Source of the DNA: Bradysia coprophila
Lineage: Eukaryota; Arthropoda; Insecta; Diptera; Sciaridae
Reading direction: 5' to 3'
DNA: 64,000 bases
Assembly: GCF_014529535.1 (NCBI RefSeq)
Contig: NW_023503501.1
Span: 5,338,150 to 5,402,149 of the forward strand
Part shown: positions 60,421 to 64,000 of the stretch, piece after piece
Layout of the letters: each line of letters starts with the position of its first letter
How positions within the stretch are numbered: the stretch's first letter is position 1
Made by a program: the position numbers and the translations under genes
Notes under the pieces: model-generated
What the model was told of the DNA's origin: nothing
Databases searched by the model: none
What the model saw: the letters and a program-made list of their open reading frames with translations, nothing else

Positions 60421-60951
60421 CATAGATCACTAAAATGACTGCTGGCGTGACGATCGACGGTTCGATTTTGTGTGTAAACAAATGACAACCAACTTCGCTT
60501 CTAAGGGAATTCCCCGTATTTAGTTCATTTGCATTCATTTCAAAGAATTGGACGCACTCACTTATTCATTACTATGTGAAATTGTAAAGTTGGTTTCGAT
60601 TAGTTTGCACACTTTTCCCCACCATTCCTCACGTTTCCGTCATCAGTTTCACTAAACAAAGAGATCTATACGATTCGTAAGTTTTAAGATGACAACTGTC
60701 AAATAACAGTGGCGTTTTTCTTTTGATTTCTTCCATTCGACCAACGCACTTTAAGCAAAAGTGATCATAGTCGACAGCTGTCAAATAGAGTGCTATTTTG
60801 TATGAAATTGTTTTTGTTACATTGTTTTACAGTTACATGTCAAGTTTCAGTACACTATTTAGAGTAACGCTCATGCTTGAAGTGCGTTGATTCGACGCAT
60901 TATAGACCCGAAGAGTCAATATCACAGACAGCAAAGATCTGAACTGCATGG

Positions 60952-61048
60952 CCTATTTTTGAGAATTTGATTTTGGAATTTTTTAGGAATTTTACGAAAC
61001 TTTCGGAATTCTAGTAACTTTTAGGAATCAAATTCTCAAAAATAGGAC
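60952..61048. repeat. 97-bp hairpin
   Basis: CCTATTTTTGAGAATTTGAT at the left and its complement (ATCAAATTCTCAAAAATAGG) at the right enclose a core of GGAATTTT-like units. A partial relative lies near 61660-61730 (GGAATCAAATTATCAAAAATAG). Probably a MITE. Confidence 0.65.
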
Positions 61049-61243
61049 ATCAAAACCATCTCTTAGGCCACTATTTCCTCACCGTTCGTATTGAGGCGGT
61101 TCTGAGATCGCAATCAAATCTAGTAAATCGTTAAAAGTCAGAATCAACAAATCGATTTACATAATTTAACGCAAAATGTAAGAGGTCTATCACTAATTTT
61201 CGGCAATTTAGATCTGTCAAATAAGTGACAAATTCATGGTATT

Positions 61244-61520
61244 ATTACGTTATGGCAGTGCCGGTTTTTTAACGTTGCGATTTGGCAACGGACTCATTAC
61301 GTTATGGCAGTGCCGGTTTTTTAACGTTGCGATTTGGCAACGGACTAAATGCAACATTAGGACTCACCCACAGCGCAAGGCTAGTAACAACTATTGAGTC
61401 TTTAAAATAGGCATTTTTCACAGAGTTGTTACTAGCCTTGCGCTGTGGGTGAGTCCTGATGTTGCATTTAGTCCGTTGCCAAATCGCAACGTTAAAAAAC
61501 CGGCACTGCCATAACGTAAA
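61244..61520. repeat. Inverted repeat with a tandemly duplicated arm
   Basis: The left arm contains two direct copies of a 52-bp unit (61244-61295 and 61296-61347; ATTACGTTATGGCAGTGCCG at the start of each). The right arm (to 61520) has a single complementary copy, ending CGGCACTGCCATAACGTAA. The inner arms pair GGACTCACCCACAGCGCAAG with its complement around a loop of about 35 bp. It is a MITE whose left end was duplicated. Confidence 0.85.
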
Positions 61521-62109
61521 AATATTTATTACGTCTTCGTCACAATTTCAAATATTTTCGATTATTTATCGAGCCAAAATAATTGAAGATAGTGCATTTC
61601 ATTAATTCTGGCGAACATGAACCTCATGAAATTCTTCCACTTGTCGAGCACTTCCTAGATTTAGGATTTTATAAGGAATTTTAGAATTTCTAGGAACTTT
61701 AAGGAATCAAATTATCAAAAATAGATAGCATACTGTCAGGTAAGTTTATCAGCTCCGTGAAATGCTGACAGGGATTGGGCTAATGTATACATAAGGTGAA
61801 AGCGGCATAAAGATCTAAATGTAACACATAACTATCAGTCTTTGACTTTAAAAGATCTTAATGACATCAATTACAAATACAAGCAATGTTATTTGGTCGA
61901 GTATGGAACAACAAATGAAGTAAAAGATTTTGTGTACAAATGAAGTAACAGACTCAATAACTGTATTAGTAGACAGATATAACAATGCTTGACTTTACTA
62001 CTCTACATATTAATGAACATTTCTTTTCAAATTTCTAAGCCCACCCCCTCGAATTTGCTTATTCTATCGACAACAACAGACTAAATCATCCCACCTTAAT
62101 AACTTAACT

Positions 62110-62505
62110 TTATACCTGAGTCCTGAATACCTCGTCTACGATTTCACAATATTTTACCAAAGCCCACACTTTCGCTACACATATGTCTTTGCATGTTGAC
62201 ATTAAATCAATTTCGATTTTCGTCTCAAAGTTCATCGACAAAACAAAACAAAAACAAAATCTTTTCAGAAATTTGTTTTCATTCACATGTTCCAACACAA
62301 AAGTTCCTTTGACACATCTTGTACAACCGCACCCTTTCAACACAACGTGACGTTTGCATGAATGGAAATCCGTGATTTGCAATTTACATTTTTTTATTGC
62401 TTCTTCCACTTTCCGGTTTATATACAGGACTTTTAAACCAGGAAGTGGAGGGTAGACTTGATGCAATTTGTCAATTTTATTTTTGAAAATCGAAATCTTC
62501 GGCAT
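62110..62505 (-). CDS. Hypothetical small Cys-rich ORF
   Basis: 131 aa beginning MPKISIFKNKIDK after an ATG with CAACATG context on the minus strand. It has eleven cysteines, with clusters such as HSCKRH, KGCGCTRC, CFCF and CKDIC. No signal peptide and no family that I recognise. The composition differs from the Lys/Asn/Phe-rich shadows common in this AT-rich DNA, which is the only argument for coding. It could be an exon of a larger gene or a chance frame. Confidence 0.3.
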   Translation of the reverse strand: MPKISIFKNKIDKLHQVYPPLPGLKVLYINRKVEEAIKKCKLQITDFHSCKRHVVLKGCGCTRCVKGTFVLEHVNENKFLKRFCFCFVLSMNFETKIEIDLMSTCKDICVAKVWALVKYCEIVDEVFRTQV

Positions 62506-64000
62506 GTTGTTGGTTATACATACACACAGCAGATACAGTCTTACCTATCTCAAATGAATGTGAAATTCTATGGTAGGTATCTAGTGACGCGAAAAGAAAA
62601 AGGAAAATTTCTTTTTTTTTATTTATTCTTGGAAAGTTTTTATTTCAACAAACATTTTCCTTTGTTATTTTTTTTACTCATATTTCTAATGAAAATAAAA
62701 TAAGAAACAATAAATTCAACGTGTGTGACATCGACAACACAGACCTAATAAAATATGGAAGATATATGGAGTGAAGTATAATAAGTTTGTTATTTACGAC
62801 ACTATTTTTTCTCTGCCATTTTTTTTACACTTTTTGAAAAGTTTCTCTGCATATACGACGATAGTTTGGAATTGTTGGAAAAGAGTATGAGTTACATGTT
62901 AATAAGCCAGCAAAAACACTAGATAAAGTGACTTTGTCACACTAGATGAGGTTGGCTGAGAATTTCCCAAATTTTCTTCAAATTTTCCCAAATTTTTTTA
63001 CGCAAAACTTATGAAAATTTGGAATAATATTGGAAAATGTTTTCCTAGAAATAGTCCCTGGTCTGTATATCGTTAATGTAGGAAGGGCGCAATTTATAGT
63101 TTGAAATTTAAATGTGTCACATCCTGAGCGAAAAAAAAAATCCTCGTGTTTAGTGGTATGATAGAAAGAAAATTTTTCCTCAACATTTTGCACAAATGAG
63201 TATGCCAATCGATAAAACTCCATAAAAGATCTGGCTCTTATTCTTCAAAAACAACGGAGATGTCAACGCTTCAATGTGAATTCCCATACAAAAATTTGAA
63301 ATATCGTATTCGAGCTTTTTTTTGCAGCGCTTTCTACCATACCACTAAACGCGTGGATTCAATCGGTTAGATTTGTGTGATTTTCCATCAGAAGATGAAC
63401 TTGCTCTTGTAAACTTTCGAAATTCGTTCAACTGAAAGTGTACTGCTGTCTCGTGTAACGGACCAGTGGAAACGACTGAAGATGGTTAGACCACGCTAAC
63501 CTCTGACCGCCACTGTATCCGGAGGTCGAAACAGCATTTTGTCTCCACGTTCGCTTCACGCGAACCATGGGAAAGGAAAGAGTAATTATGTTCTGTTTGT
63601 TTGTTTTGGTGTTTGTTCTGCATGTTAGATAACGCTTCCCCTGAAATTAGTATGTTTTCCAGGTAAAATAAAGTTTTGTGCCATTGGTCGATTACAATAG
63701 AGATACGAGCTACTGCTTAGGATTGTTTGTATTGTATGTTTTAACTCACACAACGAAAAGAAGTAATCTATCTGTATAACAGAAACGCAGTGCCTTCTGT
63801 GATTTCATCAGCCTTCGAATATTTTCTATGTTCGTGCTAGTAGCAGTGCTGTGGTGGTTAGGATCTCGTTAGGTATATTTCGGCTACGGTTTTCTCACAA
63901 CAAAAACCTTGATTTGGAAAATTGGAAATTGGCCCTGCTTTGGTGTTTGATCAAATGAGACGAATACTAACGCTTCAAAACTTGTAAAGTGTCCAATTTG

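Larger units (their letters stand above)
60421..64000. other. Intergenic, repeat-rich window end
   Basis: No confident gene. It contains two hairpins (60952, 61244), an AATTTTCC-like foldback near 62950-63050 and one small Cys-rich ORF (62110-62505) of uncertain status. Confidence 0.5.

Overview
This window is eukaryotic nuclear DNA from an insect, most likely a dipteran. It is AT-rich, its genes have short introns with GT-AG borders, and repeats fill the gaps between genes. The clearest taxonomic marker is the nested eIF2-gamma / Su(var)3-9 locus, in which two unrelated proteins share their first exons; this arrangement is known from holometabolous insects. A lower dipteran (gnat or midge type) is a guess. 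Gene models were built by hand from reading frame, splice sites and exon phase, and every join given here keeps the frame.

Layout. (1) 1.2-5.4 kb (minus) and 11.6-21.6 kb (plus) hold two paralogous, divergently transcribed TKL-like pseudokinase genes (1301 and 1480 aa). They share five intron positions and phases and a conserved C-terminal motif; both have lost the catalytic HRD and DFG residues. (2) 21.6-28.2 kb is a transposon graveyard: a 5'-truncated non-LTR retrotransposon, two large inverted repeats (580 and 920 bp), a TCTGTCCG microsatellite and a 145-bp tandem repeat. (3) 28.2-31.3 kb (minus) is an eight-exon DUF229 (sulfatase-like) gene. (4) 31.3-40.8 kb has no supported gene; it holds a hAT-like MITE made of GATAAT/ATCGAT repeats, small hairpin MITEs and a colinear duplication that ends just upstream of the next gene. 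(5) 40.8-42.7 kb (plus) is a single-exon divergent ionotropic receptor. (6) 45.7-52.5 kb is a housekeeping/chromatin block: ATP synthase OSCP on plus, and on minus eIF2-gamma with Su(var)3-9 nested in its second intron. Two inverted copies of one hAT-type MITE, each with a perfect 8-bp target-site duplication, flank this block. (7) 52.5-64 kb is repeat-rich: a 1.37-kb hAT-like foldback element with AGATCTGAA-type arrays, and a very young, internally deleted Ty1/copia element (two 204-bp LTRs with one difference, 5-bp target duplication, intact gag-protease ORF). A small Cys-rich ORF near 62.3 kb is uncertain.

The host genes do not form one pathway. The strongest items for follow-up are the copia element that looks like a reverse-transcribed spliced gag RNA, the pseudokinase pair, the long hairpin just upstream of the OSCP gene, and the duplicated upstream region of the ionotropic receptor, which implies a lost second receptor.
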